DNA from: Hemicordylus capensis | Lineage: Eukaryota; Chordata; Lepidosauria; Squamata; Cordylidae | Assembly (NCBI RefSeq): GCF_027244095.1 | Contig: NC_069669.1 | Coordinates: 7,032,501-7,096,500 of the forward strand | Length of the DNA: 64,000 nt | Direction: 5' to 3' | Shown: positions 50,998 through 61,559 of the stretch, in pieces | Numbering within the stretch: position 1 is the first letter of the stretch | How the letters are laid out: every line of letters begins with the position of its first letter | The notes under the pieces: generated by a model | Seen by the model: only the letters and a program-made list of their open reading frames with translations | Database searches by the model: none | Told to the model about the DNA's origin: nothing | Position numbers and translations under genes: made by a program

Positions 50998-52799
50998 TTA
51001 GCAATCAGCAAAATGGCCTTCGTGGATATCCCGCAGGTCCAGTCCTGCCAGCTCCACTGGGCTAAGGCAAGTGATATTGTTGTAAAAGTACAGAAGAGCG
51101 TCTCCTTCTGTGATGGATTGCGCATACCGCGGGACCATGTTGGGATGCTGCAGAGCAAAGTCTCGGAGTCCTTTCAGTGAACAATTGCATTGCCACTGAT
51201 TGCCTTCCAACCAGAGGTGAACTAGCGAAGGGGACGTGTTGAGCCAGCCCACTGGGAAGGTCCTGAGCGAATTGTTCTTGACGTTCAGATATTCCAGTTT
51301 CGAAAGGGACGTCAACGCATCACCATCCAGCATCTCCAAGCAGTTGTTGGAGAGGTCAAGCCAAGAGAGCCGTTGAAGTGGGGCAAAGGCTTCTGGAGAG
51401 ATTTCCAGCAGCTGGTTGGAGGAAAGGAGAAGATATTCTAGATTTCCGAGCCCTGTGAGGTGGCTTGGAGAGAGCCTGGTCAGCCGGTTGTGCTTTAGGT
51501 CCAAGCCGCGGAGTTCATGCAGGTCGTTCAGACTGTGGTCCTCAATCACGGAGATGGCGTTGTGCTGCAGGAAGAGTCTCCGGAGGCTGGGAAGTTCAGC
51601 GAACATCTGGGGCCTGATCCTGCTGAGACAGCTGTTTTCGAGGTGAAGGTTGTGCAGCTTGCTAAGACCCCTGAAAGCAAAGTCTGGAAGGGTCTTGAGG
51701 CAATTGCCAGACAGGTTCATTACAGCTACGTTAGAAAGGCCAAGGAATGCTCCCACCCTGATCTCCTGGATCTGGTTTTCATTAAGGGTAAGAACTTCCA
51801 GTTGGGTAAGCCTGTCGAAACCCCTTTCTGGCAAGCCCCTGAGCCGGTTGTTTCCTAGCTGCAGTTCCTCCAAGAACTGAAGGTCTTTGAAAGTCCTTGG
51901 CCTCAGACTGGCGATGGAATTGCTGGAAAGGCGCAAGACGTGCAGGTCCAGAAGACCCAAGAAGGTGTTTTCATACAGCATGGTCAGGCGGTTGTGGGAC
52001 ACGTCCAGCCATCTCAGAGATTTCATGCCCATGAAGGCCTGGGGAGCAATGGCGTTGATTTGGTTCCGATTCAGGTAGAGCTTCTGCAGCTTCTGCAGCT
52101 TCATGAAGACATTGGCCTTGACACCCTTGAGGGAATTCCCACTCAGGTCCAGTTCCCTCAGCTCACCAAGGCTACAGAACAGCTGGTGCTGCAGGTATTG
52201 GAGTTTGTTGCCAGCCAAAACCAGCTCCCTCAGGTTGGGCAGGTCATGGAACACTTTGTCTGGTAGGACCACCAAGGAATTCCACCCGAGATTCAAGTAC
52301 CAGAGGTTGGAGAGCCCAGCAAACACACCTTCCTCAAGCTTGCTGAACAGGTTGTTGTTGAGATTGAGGGAGGCCAGGTTTTGCAGGTGGAGAAAGATGT
52401 TGGGTGTCAAAGTCTTCAACTGGTTGCGTGCCAAGAACAAGGTGTACATGCCTTCCAAACCATGGAAGGCATGCTGTTTAATACTGGACAACTGGCTACC
52501 CTGAAGGTTGAGGAATTCCAGGCTGGAGAGGTTTCTGAAAGCAAGAGCTGGTAAGGAAGTCAAGTTGTTGCCATCCATCCACAGCGACCGGACCCCGCGG
52601 GGCATGTCTTCGGGAAGGCCCGTGAGGTTCCGGGAGCTGCAGTAGATGCTCAACTCATCGTTGTTGTCGTCATAGTTGCAGATGCAGGGGCTGGGGCATT
52701 TCGGGCTTTCGGGAGTGGTGGGGTCCTTGGCTGCTCCTTCGGGATGCTGCGATCCTGCTGCCAGGGCCCAGATGAGAGCCACTGCCAACGCCAACTCTG
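50998..52799 (-). CDS. IGFALS: IGFALS main coding exon (acid-labile subunit)
   Basis: Secreted LRR glycoprotein that joins IGF and IGFBP3/5 in the stable circulating ternary complex. The exon gives 599 codons plus TAA after a split codon. With the roughly five residues expected from exon 1 the protein would be about 605 residues, the human length. The minus-strand acceptor tgcccag ends at 52800. A hydrophobic signal core ([14 protein letters not shown]) precedes the Cys N-cap ([11 protein letters not shown]) and about 20 24-residue LRRs ([14 protein letters not shown] type). A C-cap follows ([18 protein letters not shown]). Asn-X-Ser/Thr sites include RNLTG, RNLSS, MNLSG and NNITC. An ATG at 52866 is in frame but lies in the presumed intron. 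The human AIC-x4-C cysteine pair reads [11 protein letters not shown] here. Confidence 0.96.
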
Positions 52800-52869
52800 C
52801 TGGGCAGATAACAACAGCTGACAAACAGGCTGAGGTCTGATAACAGCACAAGGTATCCTTGAACAAAGT

Positions 52870-53160
52870 CTAAAAACTGGCCAGTGCACACAACCTCGGC
52901 TTTCATTTACAACAGCTTTCAGTCTTGTGGTTGTGGAAGAAAAAGAAAGCTGTGAGGCAAAGCTGGGCAACCTTGGCTCTGCAGCCTGGCCTCTACCAAT
53001 CCACTTGCCAGTTGCCGCCCAATGGTGGCTCCGCCCCTGACAGAAGACCCGCTACTCTCCTAAGACCTCTGCCTGTGTGCCAGAAAAGGAACTAAGGGGA
53101 CTGACAATGACCACAAATAATGGCTGGCGAATGAGCTAAGCAAATATTTGTGGATCCCCG
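52870..53160. other. IGFALS intron or upstream DNA
   Basis: It holds a pyrimidine-rich stretch before the IGFALS acceptor and, at 53016-53038, 'cccaatggtggctccgcccc', also found at 12811-12832. No exon identified. Confidence 0.45.
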
Positions 53161-53164
53161 TCTC

Positions 53165-53282
53165 AGCTGTGGTTGAACTACGAATCCCATCATTCCCAGC
53201 CACAATGAATTGTGCCTGGGGGTGAAGGAAATAGTAGTTCAACCACTGCTGGAGAGGAGAACCAAGGTTGCCTACCCCTGCT
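53165..53282. mobile_element. Foldback MITE
   Basis: Inverted 'cagctgtggttgaactacga' and 'agtagttcaaccactgctgg' surround a 'cacaatgaattgtg' centre. Confidence 0.65.
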
Positions 53283-53306
53283 GTAAGAAGTCTGACTGTC
53301 AACCAT

Positions 53307-53445
53307 CAGGGGTTTCCCAACCTGTGGTACTCCAGATATCGCTGAACTACAACTCCCATCATCCCCAGTTACAATTTATTGTGGCTGGGGATCATGGGAG
53401 TTGTACTTCAGTGATATCTGGAGTACCACAGGTTGGAAACCCCTG
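53307..53445. mobile_element. Foldback MITE, well preserved
   Basis: Arms from caggggtttcccaacctg to caggttggaaacccctg pair along almost the whole 139 bp with few mismatches, so this copy is young. No matching 8-bp flanks were found. Confidence 0.85.
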
Positions 53446-53605
53446 ACGTAACAGATAGATGCACCAGCACAAATTTTTAGAATCAGGATTGCCGGCATTA
53501 CAAGACTTTAATATGGGTGAGTTTGTGATGCCTCAGAGCAAGGCAGCCCCACAGGCTTTCCTGTCATCTGGTCTCCATTCCTGGAATTTGCTGAATCCCT
53601 TATTA

Positions 53606-53964
53606 GGCTTGTTCATACAGTGGTTAACTGGGTAGGACAAGCATCTTACCCAGCTTCAGGATCTGTGCGTAGTCCTGATTTTTGGTCATGTGTGAGTTAA
53701 AAGCTAGGTCAGAGGCGAAGGAGCTTGATCATCAGCTAAGTGTCAGCTGGGTAGGACAGTTCCCCCTCCTACCTTGTTCAGAAGCTGGGAATGAAATCTG
53801 GGTAGGACGTACTCATCCTACCCAGCTGATGCTTAGCTGACGATCATGCTCCGTGCCTCCTACCATGCTTTTTACTTGCACATGACTAAAATCTGAAGCA
53901 TGCAGAGCTCCTGAAGCTGGGTAGGATGCTTGTCCTATGCAGTTAAAGATAACATGAACAAGCC
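53606..53964. mobile_element. Foldback 'ggtaggac' element, complete hairpin
   Basis: The ends ggcttgttcat and atgaacaagcc are inverted. 'gttaactgggtaggacaagc' pairs with 'gcttgtcctatgcagttaa', and 'gatcatcagctaagtgtcag' with 'ctgatgcttagctgacgatc'. It is 359 bp without a coding frame. Other copies: 3.2, 22.8, 39.2 and 62.7 kb. Confidence 0.85.
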
Positions 53965-54026
53965 CGTACCACAACCATTCAAATATCAGTCCACTTATAT
54001 CTATGGCCTAGCCACCCATCCTCTAT

Positions 54027-54641
54027 TACGGGTGTGCACAAACTGTTCGATCGTGAACCGGGCAACCACGAACCGAACTAGTTTGATCGCAAACCAGACT
54101 GGCCTCTAGGAAAGCCTGGCTGGTCAGCGATCGAACCGAACTGAGCCTGGTCCGCGGCAGACGAGTTCGGCAGTTTGAGGGGCTGTGCTTGTGCAGGGGA
54201 ATCTGGTGAGCATTCCCCTTTACAGCAGACCGCCCACGTGGCAGTGGTGCAGTTCCTGAACTGGCCTGGCCGCCGCAGATATGTGGAGGTCTGTGCATCT
54301 ACGGCAGGCAAGTCAGTTCAGGAACTGTGCCGCTGCCATGTGGGTGGTCTGCTGGGGTGAGGGGACCACCGGACCAGTAAGCACCTTACAGTTACTTTTA
54401 AGGTTGCCCTTTTGCCACCGCCCCCAACCACCCCTTACAAGCCTTTTAAGCCAGGATTCCTCTTTGCTTATAAAAGGGAATCCTCACCAGATTCCCCCTT
54501 ACAAGCATAACCCCTCATACTTACGAATCAGATTGAACTGGTTCAATCGAGCAGCCAGTCGGTTCGACCGAACCGGTTCGTGGACCAGCGGTTCGGTCTG
54601 AATTCGAACCGAACTGCTAAAATCGGTCCCTGCATACCCCA
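54027..54641. mobile_element. hAT element, 615 bp, 8-bp TSD
   Basis: It starts tacgggtgtgcacaaac and ends ctgcatacccca, flanked by tcctctat on both sides (54019-54026, 54642-54649). The interior is rich in 'gaaccg' words and holds a central hairpin ('cagttcctgaactgg'/'cagttcaggaactg'). A shorter relative is at 59605-59963. Confidence 0.85.
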
Positions 54642-54651
54642 TCCTCTATTA

Positions 54652-54778
54652 CAGGGCTGCACAACTTTGGCCCTGATTTTGGATGACTCCCATCATCCCC
54701 AGCTACGGCAGCCAATAGTCAGGGGTGATGGAAATTGTAGCCCAGCATCTGCTGGAGGGCTGAAGTTCTGCAGCCCTG
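54652..54778. mobile_element. hAT MITE with perfect 8-bp TSD
   Basis: It runs from cagggctgcacaact to ttctgcagccctg between two ctctatta octamers (54644-54651, 54779-54786). The left octamer overlaps the TSD of the adjacent 615-bp element. Confidence 0.93.
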
Positions 54779-54799
54779 CTCTATTACTTTCCCAAAGGC

Positions 54800-56480
54800 C
54801 AGTGAGCAAAATACCACTATTAACTCTCAAGTTAATGGTGGGTGTTGTTCCTTGTTGTTCAGGCTAAAAACAGAAAGCTGGTCTTTTCAAAAGTTATAAC
54901 CACTAGTATGCTAAGATGCAAGATGGCAAACTGTATTGTCCACTATACTCACCACTGTAATGAATGGACAATTTTGTGGGATTGCAATGGTCACCTGTAG
55001 AGGAAAGAACAAATATGTTGGGTAGAGAGGCATTGGGATTGCCTGACGTGTGGCTGCCTTATTTACCCTCCAACATTTCACCAATTAAAACAGGAATGTG
55101 CCCGTGAATGCATAGGGGGCGTGGCCAAGCACCCTGGGAGGCGTGGCCTATAATTCTAACTACAAGGATACCAAAAACAGGAAACAGGTCAATAAGGTTC
55201 ATGCATGGCACATGATTCCAAATTACCGATGCAAATGAGCCAAGCCAAAACCCTCCAACCTTTTGCAGATGAAAACCGGTATTGTAACAACCAATTCTCT
55301 TCCCAAGGTTACAACCCAAGCCACACACCCCTCACGTTACACCTTGCTGAAGCCTGGATTCCGCCTGCTTCTAGCCAATGGGCGGGGTTGGGGGGGAGAG
55401 CTCCTGCAGAGATCGATCTGCATTTCTGAAGAGAGCATGCCTGTTATCATGCTAATGATTCTACATCAGTGCCTCTCCCATTTGCTCTGGCATTTTCAGA
55501 AAAGGTAGCTTAAAACCAGCATTTTAAAACCCCGGACATACGTCGAGATAAGCTAGAATTCTCATCACAGAACCCGGTTTGTGTGTGGAGTGGGTCCAAA
55601 AATCATGAAGGGACTTCAAGGTAAGTTTGGCTGGTGTGTATGCACACACTCTCTTCTGAAGGAGATTCAGGGCAGAAGCCCTGTGTGTCAAGCTTCCAGG
55701 CAAGCAAAAACTGCACCTCTTTTCTGGAGGAGCTTTACACAGATAATTCGGCCACCACCTCCTAAGCTGTTAGGAAATGTTGCAACTTCACTTACTTATT
55801 GCATCAGCTACAGGAGGCAAAGGGTCCCTAATTTTCAAGCATTTTCTCTCTATTTCCTGTTGGGGTTTTTTTTTGTACTTAAAGAACCAGGATTAATTGA
55901 AATCATTCTGTGTCAGGAGTGATTGGCAAACCCAGATTTCCTGCTTCCCAAAATGTAGAATGTCCTTAAACCTGCTCGCTTGAAAGTTATTGTTGGAAAG
56001 CAGTAAATATTTTTAACAACAACAAAAATCCGCAAAACAAATTAAATAGCAAAAGGAATGAGGCGATGGTGGTTCCTTGTCCAAAAGAGCACACACCAGG
56101 GAGGTGCCTGCAACAGCCACTTGAAAGACACTAGCTCTATTCACATGTTATGTCTGACACTCGTACGGGTTTGCAGAGATACAGATCTGTACACAGGTAC
56201 AGTTATTCACATGTTATACCGAACACAGGAATGGTAGTACACTTTCTATCTATACCGTGCATTTGAGGGGCTTTACCCAGGTTCAATTTAAAATGAACAC
56301 AGATACAGGCATTCTCACAAAAACGTGAATGAGTGTACAGACAGCTGTAAACATGTACAACATGATGTCTGAATAGGGTTTCTACACTGGGTTGAATAGG
56401 GATAGTTGCTCTGCTCCAGAAAAGGTGAGCTACCACTTTCGACGGTGCTTCTTAGCCCAGTTAGCAGGGACAATTGTTTA
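54800..56480. other. No exon identified upstream of IGFALS
   Basis: Expected to hold the short IGFALS exon 1. The only phase-compatible candidate noticed, an ATG with three codons before gtaaat at about 55075-55066 (minus), is weak. Region 55.2-56.2 kb shows no recognised repeat. Confidence 0.4.
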
Positions 56481-56499
56481 AATATATTAGCTACATTTA

Positions 56500-58010
56500 C
56501 AAATTGAAAATATATACCACTTTTCATTTAAAAAAATCCTCAAAGGGGTTTGCATAGTCAAAGGAAGAAGAAGATAGCCCCCTCTTCTTAAATGTATTTA
56601 ACTGGTTTTAAATTTGCTTTTGTATTGTTTTAAATGTTTGTTTGTTGTTTTGGATTGTTGTACACTGCCCAGAGCCTTTGGATGGATAGGGTGGTATAGA
56701 AATGTAACAAATATCTCAAATGAGGCTCACAATGTAAAAGAAGCACAAGGAAGACACCAGCAACAATCACTGGGAGGAATGCTATGATGGGCTGGATAGG
56801 GACGGTTGCTCTCCTCCTGCTAAATACAAGACATTCAAAGGTGCCTCTTAGCCTAGTTAGCAAAGTCAAACCACTTTCCAACAACAAAAAAGTGTTCCGA
56901 AGTAGTTGACATAGCAAAAGGAACAAAAAGAAGGAGGAAGGAATAGTTCCCTATCCTCAAGGGGCTGACGATCTAAAAAGTGAAACTCAAGGGAGATACC
57001 ACCAGCAGATACTAGAGAGGGGATAAATGGGGATAAACAGGTTCTCCCATTGCTAAACACAAGAGCAGCCATTTTGAGATGGTGCCGCTGGGCCCAGTCA
57101 GCAGGGGCTGCTTAACAAGGCCGACCTTTCCCTCGGGGGGAAGGGGGGAACTCATTCATAATTGATTTAGCTCCTGTCCACTCTGCTTTTCAACCCCAAA
57201 AGTTCCCAAGGTGGTTTACAGAGCAAAAGGGATGAGAAGATGGTTCCCTGCCCCAAAGAGGATCCCAATCTAAAAAGAAGTGCAAAGGAGACCCCAGCAA
57301 CAGCCATTGGGGGTGATGCTATGCTGGGCTGAAAAGGGACAGTTGCTCTCCCCCTGCTAAATATTGTGAACCTCCCGGGGTCTTTTTGTATGGGATGGTA
57401 TATAAATATACTAAATAAATAAGAGAGCTGCCATTTTGAGAAGGCTCCCCTCAGCCCAGCCAGCAGCAGCCGCTTAACGAGGCCGACCTTCCCCTCAGGG
57501 GGGCATCTCATTTATTGTGGATTTTGCAGCTGTCCGCTCTGTTTTTCAACCACACAGCAGTCTTCAGAGCCCAAGGGATGAGAAGATGGTTCCCTGCCCC
57601 AAAGAGGCTCCCAATCTAAAAAGACGTGCAAAGGAGAACCACCCCCCCCAGCAACTGCCACTGGAGAGATGCAATGCTGGACTGAAAAGGGACAGTTGCT
57701 CCCCCTCCCCCCGCTAAAGAGGAGAGAGCCGCCATTTTGAGAAGTTTCCCTTCAACCCAGTCAGCAGCAGCTGCTTAATGAGGCCGACCTTTCCCGCGGG
57801 GGGGGGGGGGGGGAGGCATCTCATTTATTATTGATTCCGCAGCTGTCCAACCCAAAGAGTTCCCAAGGTGGTTTACAGAGCAAAAGGGCTGAGACGATGG
57901 TTCCCTGCCCCAAAGAGGCTCCCAATTGAAAAAGCAGCCCAGAGGAGACCCCAGCAAAAGCCACTGGAGGATGTTCTGCTGGGCTGAAGAGGGTGAGTTG
58001 AAGAAGAGGG
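56500..58010. repeat. Tandem array of LINE 3'-end-derived units
   Basis: Units of roughly 300-360 bp repeat the order 'gttcccaaggtggtttacag', 'ccctgccccaaagag', 'ctaaaaag', 'agttgctc' and 'gccattttgaga'. The marker 'gaggccgacctt' recurs at about 57117, 57480 and 57780. Units between 56500 and 57060 are more diverged. Confidence 0.8.
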
Positions 58011-58284
58011 GTTTTGTGGAGTCAAAAGGGAGCAGCCACAGGTTTCGTCTCTGCGGGCGAAATTTCTCTTAAAGGGACCGAAGAAGACCTGGCCTTTTAA
58101 AAAAATACATAAATAACCAGTTGGCAACTTTACCACTGACAATATGCAGTACTTATGTGTGTTTCTTTGTTTAAGGGATTTATGCCCCACCTTTCAACCA
58201 ATTGGCCCTCAAGGCAGCTTTCCGTGGATTGCAGTAGTAATAATTACAACTAATTAATTGGTTTTAATAATTATAATTAAAATT

Positions 58285-58303
58285 CACACACACACACACA
58301 CAC
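58285..58303. repeat. (CA)n microsatellite
   Basis: Nine or ten CA units in an AT-rich stretch. Confidence 0.9.
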
Positions 58304-58555
58304 CTTAGCAGCCCATAGCCGCTCAGGCTGATGGCTGGAACGACGAGGTGCTTCACATTGCTTCTGCTTCTAATATTTGCTTCTAATGATTTTTTTTTAC
58401 TTCTAATAATGTTTGCTTCACTTTGCATCTGGGATTCTGCTGCTGCAGACCATTAATTCTGCAACAGCACACATGCCTTTATGGAGCAAGCAAGAAGAAA
58501 TTCGGCAGGAGCACCAAGATCAACTGCGAAATGCTTTTGCTTCACTTCCCCTTAA

Positions 58556-58682
58556 CACAGGGCTAAACAACTTTGACCCTCCTGCAGAGGGCGGACAAAA
58601 ATTCCCTTTGCCACTGTTGGGGGGGATGATGGGATTTGTAGTCCCAAGAGTTGGAGGGGTAAAGTTGTGCAGCCTTGCTGAA
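58556..58682. mobile_element. hAT MITE, diverged
   Basis: Inverted 'cagggctaaacaactttgac' and 'ggtaaagttgtgcagccttg' surround 'tgccactgttgggggggatg'. The TSD is not clear. Confidence 0.7.
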
Positions 58683-58699
58683 ACAAGGCTGCTTTTCCA

Positions 58700-59510
58700 A
58701 GTGGGCATCTGACATGCCCGGGGCACCCCTCGAGATGTGAAAGCCGGGGGGGGATTTAAAAAAACACCCTAACATTTCCCAGGGTGGGATGGGGTGGCAG
58801 CCCAGGGGAGCTTGTTTTTTCCTGGGTTCCCCCCACCCCAGGCTTTCTTACATCTAGGCAGGCCTACGCTGCACAACTCCAAAGAGACACTAAACGAAAA
58901 ACCTTTCTTAAAACAAAACAAAGTGCTTAAAAAAGCTCGGTGGGGGGGGGCAAGGGAGTGCATGGAAATGTCTCCCCTTACCTCTCCGCAGGCTCATGCT
59001 TGCAGGCCAAGCCGTGGCAGCCAAAGTTCTGCACAGCACTCCCAAGGCAGGTCTGCTCTCTGCATTTCCCCACTACTGATAATGTAGCAATACAGCCAAG
59101 CACACTTTGACACTTGTCCAGCTGCCTGTGATAAGGTCTGCTTTTAACCCTTCGGTCACCACTCAGGAATGCCCGGTGGGTTTGCCTTCCTAACCCAGGC
59201 CGTTTTTATGACCCGGAGTCCTGAAGGCGCCCCTGCACAGAGAGATTGTCGCAGATTAACAAATGCCTTTAAGTACAGCAAGGGGGAGAAGAAGTCTCAC
59301 TGGTCTATGTAGCCCTCTGCGACGTCATCCGGCTGGCAGCTGCTCTTCAAGGTGTAAAAAGCAGAGGGCTTCTGGCCACCTGGTAGTCTTTCACCGGCGA
59401 CTGGACCCAGGGCCTTCTGCAAACAAAGCGTGTTCTGCCGCAGAGCGAGGGCCCCTTCAGGTAACTCAAGATAAGGCACTGACAGGTTGGGAAGGCTTCG
59501 GAGGAAATGC
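58700..59510. other. No gene supported
   Basis: GC-moderate sequence with no repeat family seen elsewhere in the window. The minus strand has ATGAGCCTGCGGAG before gtaagg at about 58980, resembling a tiny first exon, but its phase does not fit IGFALS exon 2. Confidence 0.45.
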
Positions 59511-59519
59511 ACGAAGCAT

Positions 59520-60205
59520 GAGGAGAGCGGTTCTTGTGGGAGCGAGCATGAATGGTCCCCTTTGCTAAGCAGGCTCCATCCTGGTTTGCATTTGAATGGG
59601 AGACTAGTGCATGGAACCGACTCAAAGAGGGGGATAACTTTAAGGATATGGGAGGGTGCTCTTACCCCTCCCACCACATTTCCCCCACCAGTGCTGTCTT
59701 TTAAAATGGTCCAGAGGGGTGACAGTGTACCTCCCTGCCTCCCAAGTGCACCTGGCACTTCCGGCCACTTCCGGGCCAAGGAGAACATCGGGGCAGCAGG
59801 GAGGTACACAGTCGCCCCGCTGGACTGTTTTAAAAGACAGCGCTGGTGGGGAAAATGTGGCGGGAGGGGTAAGAGCACCCTTCTCCATCCTTAAAGTTAT
59901 CCTCCCCCCATCTTTGAACCAGCCAAGCCACCGGATATTCGAACCGGTTCATGCACATCCCTATTGGAGACCACACGTGAGCACTGTAAGATATTCCCCT
60001 TAGGGGACAAGGCTGCTTTGGGAAGAGCACCTTCATGCTTGCATGCAAAGGTTCCAAGTTCCTTCCCTGGCAGCATCTCCAAGATAAGAAAGGCCTCCTG
60101 CCTGCAACCTTGGAGAAGCCGCTGCCAATCTGTGAAGGCAATAGTGAGGTAGATAGACCTATGGTCTGACTCAGTATATTGCACCTTCCTATGTTCCTAA
60201 GTGTT
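59520..60205 (+). mobile_element. 5S-type Sauria SINE split by a hAT MITE
   Basis: The 5S head is at 59520-59604 ('gctaagcaggctccatcctg'). The rest resumes at 59964 ('ttggagaccacacgtgagca') and continues to the tail 'cttcctatgttccta'. Confidence 0.92.
59605..59963. mobile_element. hAT foldback MITE inside a SINE, 8-bp TSD (7/8)
   Basis: It starts tagtgcatggaaccg and ends cggttcatgcacatcccta. The arms ('gtgctgtcttttaaaatggt'/'actgttttaaaagacagcgc') pair along most of its 359 bp. The flanks are tgggagac (59597-59604) and ttggagac (59964-59971). Confidence 0.92.
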
Positions 60206-60231
60206 TGTGGTTTATTGCAGGAATTCTTTAC

Positions 60232-60440
60232 TGCAGAGCTGGTCTTGTGGGAGCAAGCATGAATTTTCCCCTTTGCTAAGCAGGGTTTGCCCTGGTTTGC
60301 ATTTGGATAGGAGACTACATGTGTGAGCACTGATAGATATTCCCCTTAAGGGATAGAGCTATAGCTCAGCGGAAGAGCATCTGTATGCCTGCATGCACAG
60401 AGTCCCAGGTTCATCTCTAAGTAGGGCTGTGAGATATATT
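60232..60440 (+). mobile_element. Composite SINE with adjacent 5S and tRNA heads
   Basis: 5S block 'gctaagcagggtttgccctg', then a linker, then an intact tRNA-like head 'tagctcagcggaagagcat' with box B 'tcccaggttcatctc'. The 3' part is truncated. Confidence 0.88.
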
Positions 60441-60469
60441 CCCCTTAAGGCAGGCCTTCCCAACAGGGG

Positions 60470-60725
60470 GTACAAGCTAGCTGAGCAAAGAGACACCCTT
60501 TAAAGCGGTGATTCTCTTACATTTAGCAAGGGGAGAGCAACTGGCCCTATCCTACCCTGCTCAGTATCCCTCAGTGGCTGTTGCTGATGTCTACCTTATC
60601 TGTCTTTTTAGATTGTGAGCCCTTTGGGGGACAGGGAGCCATTTTATTTATTTGTGTTCCCATGTAAACTGCTTTGAGAATTTTGTTGAAGAGTGGTATA
60701 TAAATATTATTGTTGTTGTTGTATA
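60470..60725 (+). mobile_element. LINE 3'-end repeat with (ATT/GTT)n tail
   Basis: It has 'agcaaagagacaccctttaa', 'cagtggctgttgctgatgtc' and 'gtgagccctttgggggacag', ending 'tataaatattattgttgttg'. A (ATT)n/(AGT)n tract follows at about 60806-60838. Confidence 0.8.
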
Positions 60726-61186
60726 CACAGTCAGACAGGTGTTATTGACCGGTTTGTTTTATCCAGACATCGAGTCCTTCCCAAGGACCTGGGACGGCTG
60801 AATTTTATTATTATTATTATTAGTAGTAGTAGTAGTAGTTTAAGGGTTTGCAAGGGGTACTCAGAGCCCTCCTGCCTCCCTATGCTGCAGCCACACAATT
60901 TGTTCCCCATCTTAGGATTGCTAGCTTGAAGCCAATGCATCCCCAGTGATGTATCTACTGCAGAAGGGGAGGGAGGAGAGTGACGACCCTCCTCCTCTGC
61001 TCCTGATTGGCTGGTTACATGCTGAAGCTCAGCGTACCCCTCCCCTCTACCTAACTGACAGCCTTCAGAAAATTAGCACGGCATACTCTTAAACTTGCCC
61101 CATTAATCTCAGCGAGAGTACTCTCATGAGTATTTTAGTCTGGACATAAGCCAGTGACAAGAAATAGCCTGTCTCATAACTGTAAG

Positions 61187-61188
<2 letters not shown>

Positions 61189-61218
<30 letters not shown>
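61189..61218. repeat. (TG)n microsatellite
   Basis: About 15 TG units in otherwise unremarkable DNA. Confidence 0.95.
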
Positions 61219-61220
<2 letters not shown>

Positions 61221-61299
61221 ATGAGCACACTAAGTGGAAGGTCTGCAACAGAAGGGGTACTCTTGCTAAAAAAAGGTTGAGATTGAATCCTTGACTTAG

Positions 61300-61443
61300 G
61301 GGATGGGGCCATAGGCTAAGGGGTAGAGGTTCACTCCCTGGCAGCATCTCCGGGTAAGGCCGCTGCCGCTGCCAGTCAGTGTATACAGTACTGAGCTCGG
61401 TGGAGCAATGGTCTGACTCAGTATGAGGCAGCTTCCTATGGAT
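61300..61443 (+). mobile_element. tRNA-headed Sauria SINE with internal deletion
   Basis: A degraded head 'ggctaaggggtagagg' is followed by 'ttcactccctggcagcatct', 'gctgccagtcagtgtataca' and the tail 'gaggcagcttcctatgg'. Confidence 0.8.
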
Positions 61444-61446
61444 TCT

Positions 61447-61557
61447 CAAACTTGGGTCTCCAGGTTTTGCCGGAGTACAGTTCCCATCTTCCCCAGTGGC
61501 CAAAGGACATGGACAGCTGTATTCCAACATCCGGCAACACAAGGTTGGGCACCCCGA
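61447..61557. mobile_element. Foldback MITE remnant
   Basis: 'caaacttgggtctccaggtt' and 'attccaacatccggcaacac' flank 'cccatcttccccagtggcc'. The arms are eroded. Confidence 0.5.
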
Positions 61558-61559
61558 CT

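Noticed and set aside
52800-52866. In-frame ATG upstream of the IGFALS signal sequence
   Set aside because: A good acceptor (pyrimidine tract plus tgcccag) lies downstream and matches the known human exon layout, so this is probably intron; RNA data could reverse this.
53640-53700. Minus-strand ATG frame before a gtaag donor upstream of IGFALS
   Set aside because: It lies in the ggtaggac foldback repeat, whose words recur across the window.
58976-58995. Minus-strand ATGAGCCTGCGGAG before gtaagg as IGFALS exon 1 (M-S-L-R resembles human M-A-L-R)
   Set aside because: It leaves two bases in the last codon, whereas the plausible acceptors at IGFALS exon 2 need one; incompatible phase.
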